Below are positions 16,803 to 26,300 of a DNA stretch of 64,000 nt, one piece after another (positions within the stretch are counted from its first letter, which is position 1; each line of letters opens with the position of its first letter). The DNA is taken from assembly GCF_030817015.1 (NCBI RefSeq), contig NZ_JAUSYS010000002.1, positions 1-64,000 of the forward strand, in the 5' to 3' direction. The notes beneath the pieces are model-generated. The model ran no database searches. It was not told the DNA's origin and saw nothing but the letters and a program-made list of their open reading frames with translations. Source of the stretch: Arthrobacter sp. V1I7. Lineage in GTDB: Bacteria > Actinomycetota > Actinomycetes > Actinomycetales > Micrococcaceae. The translations under genes and the position numbers were made by a program.

Positions 16803-17318
16803 ATGAATGAAATAGCCCGTCTTACCAATGCGCTGGCTGCGGCCGCTCGCGCCTTTCTGCACGTGCTGGATGACCGCCACGAGGTCGACCGATCAGCGCA
16901 AGCGTCGACGCAGCAGGTCTTCGCATCGGGTGCCGGTTCACAAACGGAGTACGACCCGCTCCTGGACGAACCACCGATCACTCCTCGGCTCAAGCAACAC
17001 GGAGGCTCGGAAGGTGAGGACAAGATGGTCACGGTTGCCTTCCTAGGCGCGGTTGCCCGGCTGAACGCTGAACTCGGCACAGGAGCCACCGCGAAGGACA
17101 TCCATCGAGCCGCACTCAGAGCCGGGTACCCGCGGGGCGGCCAAGACGTGGTCGGCTGGGTAATCCGACCAGGGCGTCGTGGCGCCATCGAAGTCCGAGA
17201 TGACCTCCGGTACCTTGGCGACGAAGGCCACAAGTGGCTCCGGGCCGAGGCGGCCAACATGGGCATTGTGATCAAAGGCGACATCACACCCATCCCGATT
17301 CCACTAGCGGATAGCTGA
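16803..17318 (+). CDS. Hypothetical soluble protein
   Basis: This 171-residue protein begins with a helical region (EIARLTNALAAAARAFLHVLDD), followed by a polar linker and a C-terminal domain (FLGAVARLNAELGTGATAKDIHRAALRAGYPRGGQDVVGW) that resembles a winged-helix-like unit. The rest ends AANMGIVIKGDITPIPIPLADS. A consensus promoter lies 47 bases upstream. The family is not recognised and the DNA-binding suggestion is only a guess from the helix pattern. Confidence 0.6.
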   Translation: MNEIARLTNALAAAARAFLHVLDDRHEVDRSAQASTQQVFASGAGSQTEYDPLLDEPPITPRLKQHGGSEGEDKMVTVAFLGAVARLNAELGTGATAKDIHRAALRAGYPRGGQDVVGWVIRPGRRGAIEVRDDLRYLGDEGHKWLRAEAANMGIVIKGDITPIPIPLADS

Positions 17319-17412
17319 CAAAGGTCCCGGCCCAGCTGCTGGTAACGTCGCGTAAAAAGATCCGCTACCGGAACGTTGCAGCGTCCCGGATGAGGTTCCT
17401 CTAACGGACCGT

Positions 17413-18213
17413 CTATCGGGCAGGGTGAGGGGGCATCGGGGCCTCGGGGTAGAGGCTAGCTCCCTGCCGCAGTCCGTGGATGAATCCGGCGACAGCTGCT
17501 CGTTCCCGGACAGGCATTGCCTCGACCGATGAGAGTATCCATGCCACGTCTGGCGAGATGGTCTCGGAATTGGGTCGTATCGTCACATCCGGCGTGACAG
17601 GTCGCGTCACGGGTTCCGGACATGAGAAGGTGCCGACCAGTTCTTGGCCCCTCCCCAAGTCGCCCTCATTCGGAACCGACCGCAGTTCGATCTTGACTGT
17701 CGCCGGCCAGGCGTCGATAGGGTCGCTGAGGCCAAATTGAATTTTGTAGTCAACCAGCCAAGTGTCACCCACCAGGCCCCTAAGGATTGTGCAGATCCGG
17801 TCGGCGAGCACAAGGGAGTCCACCATAGGAGCGCACTTCTCGCCGATCCAACGCGATTCGTCCTCAGCCAAATCTTTCGCGTCCTGATAGTCGAACTGGA
17901 GCTGAGGACTTGCCTCCAGCTCGCGCCACCATCGGCGGATCGGGCGCTCGTCCGTCGGGTCCTCAACCATCCCCTGCAAGGCCCACCAGAGTTCAAGCAG
18001 TGCATCGGCATCGAGTTCCAGCGCATCAGCGTAGCCGCGGATCACCGCCTCGGTCTTGGGCGGACGGTTTCCACTCTCGGCCATTGAGACAGCAGCAACG
18101 GATAACTTGGGGATGAAAGAAGCAGCCACATCGGATTGGTTCCTCGGCAAGCCTTTCCTCACAACCTGCAACACGGTCCCGAAAGCTATTGCGGAACTCG
18201 AACCGGATTTCAC
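17413..18213 (-). CDS. XRE-type HTH regulator
   Basis: This 266-residue protein carries an N-terminal XRE-like helix-turn-helix: LQVVRKGLPRNQSDVAASFI, then PKLSVAAVSMAESGNRPPKT, then YADALELDADALLELWWALQ. A larger C-terminal domain that I do not recognise follows. I prefer the GTG at 18213, preceded by TAGGAG seven bases upstream; longer frames lack such a signal. It is divergent from the small gene at 18342, and an inverted repeat lies between the two, so autoregulation is likely. Confidence 0.7.
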   Translation of the reverse strand: MKSGSSSAIAFGTVLQVVRKGLPRNQSDVAASFIPKLSVAAVSMAESGNRPPKTEAVIRGYADALELDADALLELWWALQGMVEDPTDERPIRRWWRELEASPQLQFDYQDAKDLAEDESRWIGEKCAPMVDSLVLADRICTILRGLVGDTWLVDYKIQFGLSDPIDAWPATVKIELRSVPNEGDLGRGQELVGTFSCPEPVTRPVTPDVTIRPNSETISPDVAWILSSVEAMPVRERAAVAGFIHGLRQGASLYPEAPMPPHPAR

Positions 18214-18248
18214 CTGACAACTCCTAGCGCATCGTGTATCTTCGATTT

Positions 18249-18275
18249 CACAGCACAATTACCTTGTGTACTGTG
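18249..18275. promoter_or_regulatory. Divergent operator, composite inverted repeat
   Basis: CACAG and CACAA on the left are mirrored by TTGTG and CTGTG on the right around a TTACC centre. The site lies between the XRE regulator and the divergent small gene, and is therefore a candidate operator for that regulator. Confidence 0.5.
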
Positions 18276-18341
18276 TAATCTACCAGCCGTTCCCTCGATT
18301 CGCGAGTGCCGAGGGTCCCCTCAGGAGAAAAGAGAGTAAGC

Positions 18342-18518
18342 ATGAAGCAACGATTCCGAATCGATGTCGTCAAGGTCGCCCAAGTCCTGGCCGAGAAAGC
18401 CGAGGAGGTGGATCACGCGACGGGTCGCACGACCGTGGCCCTCAACTCAATTGTTGATAACGCCAAGATCATCTACGGCGTCGTATCCCCACTCTTCCTC
18501 CGTTTCAGGGCGAAGTAG
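18342..18518 (+). CDS. Small basic hypothetical protein
   Basis: This 58-residue protein starts MKQRFRIDVVKVAQVLAEKA and has a C-terminal hydrophobic patch (NAKIIYGVVSPLFLRFRAK). The ribosome binding site GGAGAAAAGAGAG is well placed. It is divergent from the XRE regulator and probably its target. A palindrome (CTGAGGGATCCCTCAG, near 18577-18592) follows and may act as terminator. The function is unknown; its size and pairing with an XRE regulator leave a small toxin or immunity role possible. Confidence 0.5.
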   Translation: MKQRFRIDVVKVAQVLAEKAEEVDHATGRTTVALNSIVDNAKIIYGVVSPLFLRFRAK

Positions 18519-18602
18519 GCCTGGCGTGGCCTCCTCGCCTGGGTCCGATGCCAGGAACGCCCTCACATATGTCCGCTGAGGGATCCCTCAGAGGTACGGC
18601 TT

Positions 18603-19235
18603 TTAAGGGTTCCAGGAACGCAGGATGAACATGCCATCCGGCCCCTCAGATGTTGCAGGGATTCCCGGAGCCTTGTAGATGCTCACGCACCAGGGGTCGT
18701 CGGTGAATGGGCTCACGTGCCAGTTCGAATACCGGCTGTGAAGGGCTAGGCCCGAAGCGTCTGCGGCTTCGTCCTGATCACGAGGACCGCCGCGTGAGTT
18801 GGTTGAGGTACCGGTTACTAGAAGGCCCGCAGGAGTGAGGATGCTGGCCGTGTTGTGGAAGGCCGCTTGCAACTCAGTGGAAGTCAGGAAGGCTGGTACG
18901 TTTCCGGCCATGAGGACGCACTCGTAGCTGAGCGGCAGCCCAAGTTCTTCCAAGGAAGACCTGGAGGCATCTTCGGCCCTCAGTTGGCGGTACCAACTTG
19001 CATCGAACAGGTCGGCGGCGACCTGAAGTGCAGGCTCCGATGGATCAATTCCATAGGCCTCGTGCCCACGCTGCCTCAGCGCTTTGACGGCAGAGCCGAT
19101 ACCGCAGCCTAGGTCAAGCACTCGCGCTCCGCGGGGGATGAGCATGTCGACGAAACGAGCGTCTACTTCTAGATCGACATCCGAGACGGCCAGATTTCGC
19201 ATTTTTGAAACGTATTTTTCAGTGACATGCACCAC
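18603..19235 (-). CDS. Class I SAM-dependent methyltransferase
   Basis: This 210-residue methyltransferase has a Rossmann fold with motif I VLDLGCGIGSAVKAL and the acidic motif II region AYGIDPSEPAL. Its motif III/IV region is YECVLMAGNVPAFLT, followed by the ASILTPAGLLVTGTS strand. This matches the Methyltransf_25/11 type, which methylates small molecules, but the substrate cannot be read from sequence. The start is a GTG (19235). It stands alone with neighbours of unrelated type. Confidence 0.85.
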   Translation of the reverse strand: MVHVTEKYVSKMRNLAVSDVDLEVDARFVDMLIPRGARVLDLGCGIGSAVKALRQRGHEAYGIDPSEPALQVAADLFDASWYRQLRAEDASRSSLEELGLPLSYECVLMAGNVPAFLTSTELQAAFHNTASILTPAGLLVTGTSTNSRGGPRDQDEAADASGLALHSRYSNWHVSPFTDDPWCVSIYKAPGIPATSEGPDGMFILRSWNP

Positions 19236-19383
19236 GCTAGTCTGCCACCAACTGGGACGAAGAATGCCTTGACCGTCCGTAAGCCGATCGGCCGAGGAGA
19301 CACCCTCGACAGGTGCTGCTGAAGGGGAGAGAGCGGCGGCCGGGGTCTCGTGCGTCCGGAACCCCTACCGTCATCCGGCACGA

Positions 19384-19560
19384 TCACCACAAATAGGATT
19401 GGCTCACGTCGTAGCCCAGGCCCTCGAGGTAGGTGTTGAGTTGCTGTTGAGCATCGGCACGGTTCCGGAAGCCGGCGAAACTGAATCCGCTCATGTCGGC
19501 ATCCTCGGGAACCCGAAAAATCATGACGGTGCCGAAGGCGGGGACGCTGATGTGGGCCAT
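19384..19560 (-). CDS. Small hypothetical protein
   Basis: This 58-residue protein, MAHISVPAFGTVMIFRVPED to SQSYLW, has a beta strand-helix pattern (FRNRADAQQQLNTYLEGLGYDV) that looks like a real small alpha/beta domain. The ATG at 19560 is internal to a longer open frame whose upstream part is Arg/Thr-rich and unlikely to be translated. No family is recognised. Confidence 0.5.
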   Translation of the reverse strand: MAHISVPAFGTVMIFRVPEDADMSGFSFAGFRNRADAQQQLNTYLEGLGYDVSQSYLW

Positions 19561-19707
19561 GCCGGGAGTCCTACCTGTTCGGGTTGTAGCTGCTCGACGC
19601 CATTGTAATCTGTGTCCTTTACAAAAGGGTTTGCTGTGGACAGCTCCGCTCAATGTCGTCGTTTTCGCGGTGCTTCGCGTCCTGGCTGCGTCCCGCAAGC
19701 CGATCCT

Positions 19708-20283
19708 CTACTGACTCAGTGGTACGTCGGCTTCAAGGATCGACATGTAGTGGACGTCAATCCATTGCTCGTCGAACCACAGCGCGTCCCGGCCCGTTCC
19801 TTCGTAGCGGAACCCTACTTTCTCGTAGACATGCCGGGCGCGCGGGTTGAAGGCGTAAACCTCAAGAGCTATTCGGTGAAGACCAAGCTCGTGTATGCCG
19901 TGCCTGACAATCAGCTCGGTCGCCTCACTGCCAAGCCCCCGGCCGCGGCCTTCGGCGCCAAGGAAAGCACGGAAGCCGCATGAGCGATTCAACTCGTTCC
20001 AGTCGTTGAGCACGACTTCTCCAACCATCGCGTTCGTCGCCTGATCGATCACGGCGAGGACGAGACGGTCATCGGCGGAGCTCCAGCGTTCGTACGTCTC
20101 GCGGAGGTCATCAACAGTCCACGGCAGCGTTGTCTGGCTGCTGGAGTGCACTGTTCCGGTCAGAATTGCAGCTTCTGCGTCCTGGAGCATCCGATGCACT
20201 GTAGGTGCGTCCTGAGCCTGAATCGGTCGCAGTTTGACGCGTTGGCCCTCGATTGTCGGCTTATGCGTGAAGATCGTGGTCAT
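19708..20283 (-). CDS. GNAT N-acetyltransferase (RimJ/RimL type)
   Basis: This 191-residue acetyltransferase of the GNAT fold has VKLRPIQAQDAPTVHRML at the start, the acetyl-CoA binding loop GRGRGLGSEATELIVRHG (Q/RxxGxG/A-like) and the terminal pattern ALEVYAFNPRARHVYEKVGF typical of RimJ/RimL-like enzymes. The acceptor is not predictable; candidates are ribosomal protein N-termini or a small amine. It is monocistronic as far as can be seen. Confidence 0.88.
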   Translation of the reverse strand: MTTIFTHKPTIEGQRVKLRPIQAQDAPTVHRMLQDAEAAILTGTVHSSSQTTLPWTVDDLRETYERWSSADDRLVLAVIDQATNAMVGEVVLNDWNELNRSCGFRAFLGAEGRGRGLGSEATELIVRHGIHELGLHRIALEVYAFNPRARHVYEKVGFRYEGTGRDALWFDEQWIDVHYMSILEADVPLSQ

Positions 20284-20381
20284 GCGGCCAGTTTGTCAGA
20301 AACTCTAGGAACCTCGTCCGTAGGCCGGTCCGTTCGAGGATCCCTGAGCGGGCCCTGATCAGGGACCGCTTCCTTATGTTG

Positions 20382-21072
20382 CTACCAGTGGAGGTCCTGC
20401 TCCCCAAGGGAACAGAAGCGCGGCGACGCCCGATCCCCTGAGTCAACGAGCTCGCGCATCTGGCGAGCGGCCGATCGCGGATCCTTGGACGCGTCAGTTT
20501 GACCCATGGCTGTTGCCAGTTTGCCGGGGTGAACTGCCCAGCAGCGGGATACGGCCATGAAGGTCCTGGGCTAGGGAGACGGTCAGCATGTTCTGAGCGG
20601 CTTTCGAAATTTTGTACGCGTAACTCGTCGAGAGACCGGAGAAATCACGGTTTGCCTGGGCAGCCAGAGACCCTAGTCGCGACGACACGTTGATGATGAT
20701 CGGATCAGGTGCCTCAAGCAGATTCGGCAACAGGAACTGCACCAGGCGCAGCGGACCAGCGACGTTCACATCGACGGCGTTGAGGACCCCTTCAGCCCGG
20801 ATAGTTCCCAGCTCCGCATGAGGCGCTCCCTGCACGGCATTGTTTATGAGCAAGTCCACTGGGCGGCCGTTCAGAGCTTCAGCCAACTCAGGGCCGGGTT
20901 CGGACCGCACATCCTGCTGGACCGTTACGACGTCCGTAGACCCGGCTCGGGCTTTCAGGACCTCGGGTGAACGCGTGATGGCCATGACGTTCCAACTGGA
21001 CGCCGAGAACTCTTGCACCAGGGAACGCCCCAGTCCTCGATTGGCACCCGTGATGACAGCCAGCTTCTTCAT
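20382..21072 (-). pseudogene. SDR family oxidoreductase, frameshifted
   Basis: This short-chain dehydrogenase has the NAD(P) motif ITGANRGLGRSLV, LINNAVQ and the catalytic Ser/YxxxK (VSSRLGSLAAQ, YAYKISKAAQ). The reading frame read from the start breaks at residue about 180 and ends at 20494. Removing one base of the CCC run at 20537-20539 restores a normal family C-terminus in the next frame (AVHPGKLATAMGQTDASKDP) ending at a TAG at 20382-20384. It is therefore a recent one-base frameshift or a sequencing error. The first 180 residues include every catalytic residue. Confidence 0.85.
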
Positions 21073-21208
21073 CCCTTCAGGCTAGTCGTCGCACGAGTAG
21101 CGACGTTGCGCTTGAGTGTGTCCCGCAGAGCGTTTGGCTATTTGGACCCCGGGATCTCAAAGAGATAGCGGCGAGCGAGGGTCAGTCGATCGCTGCGGTT
21201 AACCTGGG

Positions 21209-21499
21209 TCAGAGTGCCCGCCCCCGCCGGTCCCAATCAGCTCTTTTGGCCTCTTCCTCTTCCCAGAAATGGCCGTCATGACGACGAACGTACACAAGGA
21301 AACCAAGGAACGCCGCGCCCAGGATCAACCCTGCAAGTGAAAGGTAATCCCCCAGATCCCAAACAGTTCCCATGACCAGATTCCCGACAACCATCACCAA
21401 CTGCAAGGCGGTCCAGAGCGACCACAAGACAAACTGAACCCGAAAGCCGCCACGGGTCATCTTGGGTTGCAACCTCTTGGACCCGTTAGCCTCGCTCAT
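21209..21499 (-). CDS. Small two-helix membrane protein
   Basis: This 96-residue protein has two hydrophobic spans (about residues 24-46, FVLWSLWTALQLVMVVGNLV, and 50-70, DYLSLAGLILGAAFLGFLVYV) and a charged tail (HFWEEEEAKRADWDRRGRAL). It matches the 2TM-domain-like arrangement often attached to regulators, here as a free protein. There is no operon partner. Confidence 0.6.
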   Translation of the reverse strand: MSEANGSKRLQPKMTRGGFRVQFVLWSLWTALQLVMVVGNLVMGTVWDLGDYLSLAGLILGAAFLGFLVYVRRHDGHFWEEEEAKRADWDRRGRAL

Positions 21500-21680
21500 G
21501 TGCTGAGGCTACAAGCCGCGTCAATCTTTGGGAACGGTCAGGCCCACTATTGGCCCCGCCCGTTCACTGTCGCTTTCACTCTGCTCATCGTGAGCCGGCT
21601 GGATAGCCTCTACCCGGTCGGCGGGCCGACTTCCATCCCGTAGAGGGATGCCCCTTCGTACAAGACGACGAACCGAAGCT

Positions 21681-22163
21681 CTAGTCGAGGATTGTGACGG
21701 TGTCTCCATGATTCTTCTGCCACCAGCCCACGAAAAGCTCATGGTGCTTGACGATGAGCGCTTTGATGTTCTTGAGCTGCTTCTGGTTTGCCCAGGACGG
21801 AAGGGCGCCCTCGGATTCGCCAGTCTCGAGGTTGATCTTCACGTACTCGCTGTCCGGCTCAGATTTCTTCAGGATGTGCACATGTGGCGGCGGATGGTCA
21901 TTCGGCCACACGCGAATGCTGATGCCACCATCGAAACTCTTCCCCTCCGCAGTTAAAGAGGTGAGGAATCCCTCTTCGTCGAAGGCCGTTGGCCAGTCGT
22001 CTTTGTTCTCGCCGAATTCATACAACGCCATGCTGGCGAGTCGCTGCAGGACGTCCTGGGCCTCTAGACGCCCCTCATCCTCAGCCAACTGCCATCCAGC
22101 GGGCTCACCGAGGTTGCGTCCCGCCTGCTCGTAGGGCGTGAGGTCATCATCCTTCATCTGCAC
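21681..22163 (-). CDS. DUF4160 domain protein
   Basis: This 160-residue protein has the family hallmark segment ISIRVWPNDHPPPHVHILKK at about residues 81-100, followed by YVKINLETGESEG and a C-terminal helix. Canonical DUF4160 proteins are about 80-90 residues and often sit beside DUF2442 proteins in toxin-antitoxin-like pairs. Here an extra N-terminal 70-residue region (EQAGRNLGEPAGWQLAEDEG to LYEFGENKDDW) is present and no DUF2442 partner is adjacent. Confidence 0.75.
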   Translation of the reverse strand: MQMKDDDLTPYEQAGRNLGEPAGWQLAEDEGRLEAQDVLQRLASMALYEFGENKDDWPTAFDEEGFLTSLTAEGKSFDGGISIRVWPNDHPPPHVHILKKSEPDSEYVKINLETGESEGALPSWANQKQLKNIKALIVKHHELFVGWWQKNHGDTVTILD

Positions 22164-22657
22164 AGTCTACAAAATGAGGGCTTGATCGCCCCTTGCCGAC
22201 AACGGTCGATGCGCGAGCGGTGCCGAGTTGCGTTCAGCACCGTGTGATTGCGGGTTCCGATTGAGGATCCCTCACCGGACGATTCCGATGAGACCGTGGG
22301 CGGTCTTGGATCAGTCCGTCCCTGTGGTCCTGGATCACGACGTAATTGAAGCCGGACGCTCCACCCTCGTCATAGGAATCAGCTAAACCGCCAAACCGAG
22401 CTGCGAAAAATCCCAATCAGAACCAACAGTCACACTCCGGGATTACCGGGTTTTCGACCAGCCTAAGATGAGCCGGCCCTCCTGTCTTGATAAAGGATCC
22501 TTTGCCGAGACGCCGCGTCGGGATTCTTACTTTGGCTGACGCGGAGCACATCGCAACTCCTGCTGTTACAGTTGCATCTGTAACGTGTACAGTTTGAAAC
22601 TAAATTCCGAACCGCCTAGGAGTACGACTAGGCCCAGCCACACTGAAAGAAGTTGCT
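22164..22657. other. Intergenic with operator-like palindrome
   Basis: No gene is supported here. At 22565-22584 a perfect inverted repeat, GTTACAG-TTGCAT-CTGTAAC, followed by GTGTACAG at 22585-22592, precedes the next gene by about 70 bases and probably regulates it. The remainder shows nothing clear. Confidence 0.5.
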
Positions 22658-23140
22658 ATGAGAGAACTGAAGAGTACCAGCGCTGAGCTGCATGTCGTCA
22701 CGAATGTCACTGGGTGGTCGCATGGTCGCATCGACCGGCTGATGGATGCGATCAAGTCGCTCGAGGTCGACATCGACACCGCGTCGGATGAGGAGATCGA
22801 AATTACGGGATGGACCAAGGAACTCGTTGAGAAGGCCTTTGAACTGCTCGCCGGTTCTAGGGCGAACGTGCAGATTAAGGTTGTGAAGTTCGCCATTGAG
22901 CATGGTGGAGCAGTCAGTCGAGAAGACGTCTACGAACTCGGCGCCTACGACGAGAGCCGGAGTCTCAAGGGGTTCACGCGTCCCACTAACCGGGCGACCC
23001 AGGCACTTCGTGATTCGGGTGAACTTCCGGAAGATGCGGAGGAATTGCTGGAGCCAATTTACGACATGAGCATCAGCAGCTACCAACGGGCGAAGGGATT
23101 CCGAATTCCTTTGGAAATCGTAAAACTGTACGCCGTCTAG
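22658..23140 (+). CDS. Hypothetical soluble protein
   Basis: This 160-residue protein begins MRELKSTSAELHVVTNVTGW. It is acidic and mostly helical, with VDIDTASDEEIEITGWTKE and a second domain around EHGGAVSREDVYELGAYDESRSLKGFTRPTN that resembles a winged-helix unit (helix, helix, beta turn). A strong palindrome lies upstream, so it is probably a regulated single gene. I do not recognise the family; a DNA-binding role is possible. Confidence 0.6.
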   Translation: MRELKSTSAELHVVTNVTGWSHGRIDRLMDAIKSLEVDIDTASDEEIEITGWTKELVEKAFELLAGSRANVQIKVVKFAIEHGGAVSREDVYELGAYDESRSLKGFTRPTNRATQALRDSGELPEDAEELLEPIYDMSISSYQRAKGFRIPLEIVKLYAV

Positions 23141-23376
23141 GGCGTTGTTGGTGTCGGAGGAAAGCCCATCTGAAACCGATTATGTCTGTTAGGGAACAGC
23201 GGATACTGCTCCCGCCTACCGGATGCATGGTACGAAACGGACGAAGAAGCAACAGCCGGCCGGGACCTCGCACCACAGCGGAAACGCTCCGCGCACCGGA
23301 GGAGTAAGGGTGCGGCTGTTAATCCATCGGTGCCTTCGCTAGCGTGGAGGCAAACGGAGGGGGACGGCGCACACAC

Positions 23377-26300
23377 ATGGCACCGAGGAAATCTAAGAAC
23401 CACATTGAGGGTCAGCTGAGTCTGGAGTCCTTGTGGGCCGAACCGGAAGAGGTAGTCAATGAACGAGCACGGCAGACACGCCATGGAAACTATGAAGAAT
23501 CACGACCCGGAGAGCTTCGCGCAGATAGCGGACCCCGAGACACACTTTTCGACTTTGGGGGAGGAGATCCAGCAGGCGATCTGGGACCTCAGCGAACAGC
23601 TGACACCAACCAGGGGATCGGAACCGCCGCTGGAGTACATCGGGCTGGCGAACATGGCCAAGCTCCAGGCACGCGAGATGGTGTACCAGGAGATGATCTA
23701 CGCCAGCCTTCCCGCGGAGCCGGAGGAGATGGAGCCGACCTACGGGGCCCAGGAGGACGAGGAGAACTAGAGGCCGAACCTCAGCCTGAGCCGGCAGCGG
23801 TTGCGGTGGCCGGACGGTTCCGCCCTGCATCCCAGACTGACCTTGCCCCCTCGGGACAGAAAGCCCGCTTCGCAGCAAACGTAGAAGCAATCCGCATCGT
23901 CCGGGAGCTGGAGGACCAGCAGAGGCCGGCCACCGAGGCAGAACAGCGTTCCCTGGCGCGGTGGTCCAGCTGGGGAGCGGTGCCTCAGCTGTTCGACAAG
24001 GCCGAATGGGCGGCCGAGCGCGCCCAGCTGCAGGAAGTCCTGAGCGACCGCGAGTATGCCGCAGCGTCGCGGACCACGACGAACGCGTATTACACCGACG
24101 CCGCCCTGGTAAAAGAAATCTGGTCCGCCGTCGACCGGCTCGGCTTCACCGGGGGAGAGGTGCTGGAACCCGGATCCGGCGCGGGAACGTTCATTGGTTT
24201 CGCCCCGGAAGGCGCCCGGATGACCGGCGTAGAGCTTGATCCGCTGACAGCCTCAATTTCCCGTGGCCTCTACCCCGACGCGACGATCCGCAGCGAGTCT
24301 TTCGCCGACACCCCGATCAAGACCAACTCCTTTGACCTCGCCGTCGGCAACGTCCCGTTCAGCAAGAACACGCTTTATGACAAGACCCACAACGCCGACT
24401 CCCGGCACTCCATGCACAACCACTTCATCCTCAAGAGCCTGACCGCTGTGAAACCCGGCGGCTACGTCGCCGTGCTGACCTCCAGCTTCACCATGGACGC
24501 AACCAACCCCACCTCGAGGCGGGAAATGAGCGCCATGGCGGATCTGGTGGGAGCCGTGCGCCTGCCCACCGGCGCCCACCGCCGCGCAGCGGGCACCGAA
24601 GCACTTACCGACCTGCTGCTGCTGCGCAAGCGCGAGCCGGGCCGGGAGCCTGCCTACACGGACTGGGAAAAGGTCGGCCCCGTCATCATCGACGGCCGCA
24701 ACGTGAAGATCAACAACTACTTTGACCTGAACCCGCAAAACGTCCTCGGGCAGATCACCGTCGGGAACGGCATGTACGGCGAGGAAACCGTCAGCGTCAA
24801 AGCCGACGACCTCGCCGCCGTCCCGCAGCTACTCGCCCGGCGGCTCGACGCCGTCGTGCAGGAAGCACTGGACCGCGGCCTGAACCACGCCCCTGCCGAG
24901 CCGGCCCCGGGGAAAACCCCAGCCGCACTCCTGCCGTCCACGGGGCAGCAATGGGACGGCACCATCACCGCCCAACAAGACGGAACCTTCACCGTTGCCC
25001 GTGCAGGGGAACAGGTCCCGTTCCCTGTACCCAAAGCACACGCAGCGGAGCTAAGCGACCTGCTGGGAATGCGCGACGGAGCACGCGCCCTGTTGGAGAT
25101 GGAAGCTTCCGACAGCGAAGACACCCCTGCGATGTCGGCTCACCGAACCGCCCTGGCTGACCAGTACACGGCATATGCCGCCAAATATGGACCGCTCAAC
25201 CGCTTCACGGAATCTGTCCGCACGGACAAAGAAACGGGCGAGAACATCATCACCCGCCGTGCAGCACCCGCCGTGCGGATCCTGCGCCAGACGGACCCTT
25301 TCGGCACTCTGCCGCCGGCCCTGGAGAGGTTCAACGAGGAGACGCAGACCGCGGCACCCGCGGCTCTGCTTCAGCACCGGCAGGTAGTGGCCCGCAAACC
25401 GCTCATGGGCGCGGACACCGTTGACGAAGCCCTCGCCATCGCCCTGGACACCTACGGTGCCCCGGAGCTGGAACAGATCGCGGACCTGCTGGGCGTCACG
25501 GAAGGGGAAGCCCGCGAGCAGCTGGGCACGCTCGTGTTCGATGACCCGGAAACCGGCAAGCTCGTTACCGCACCGGAATACCTGTCCGGGAACGTCCGGA
25601 CCAAGCTCGACGCCGCCCGCGCTGCGGCGGCCGAGGACGAGCGCCTGAGCGTGAACGTCACCGCACTGGAGGAAGTCCAGCCGCCGCGGGTCGGCATGGA
25701 AGACGTCGAGGCGCGCATCGGTGCGGTCTGGATTTCCCCCGAGGAACACCAACGCTTCGTCCAGGACATCCTGGCCGATCCCAACGCCAGCGTGACCAGC
25801 GTCGGCAGCGGCATCTGGCGGGTCAAAGCCAACCGTGGGACAGTCCGTTCCACGAACGAGTGGGGGACGGGCCGCCGGCCCGCCCCGGATCTGCTGCAAA
25901 GCATCCTGGAACAAAAGAGCATTCAGGTCGAGGACAAGAACGAGGACGGCAAACCCGTCGCCAACCTCGAAGAAACCGAAGCGGCCCAGGAAAAGGCCGA
26001 GGCCCTGCAGGAACGCTTCGCCGAGTGGGTCTGGGAAGACCCCGAACGTGCCAGCCGGCTCATTGACGAATACAACCGCCGCTTCAACTCCCTGGCCCTG
26101 CGCGACTACACCAAGGAAGGCGGCCGCCTGACCCTTCCGGGGCTCGCTAAGTCCTTCACCCCGCACCCGCACCAGCGCACCGCCGTGGCGCGCATCATCT
26201 CCGAACCGGCCGTGGGCCTCTTCCACGAAGTCGGGGCCGGCAAGACTGCCGAAATGGTGATTGGAGCGATGGAACTCAAACGCCTGGGCATGGCCTCCAA

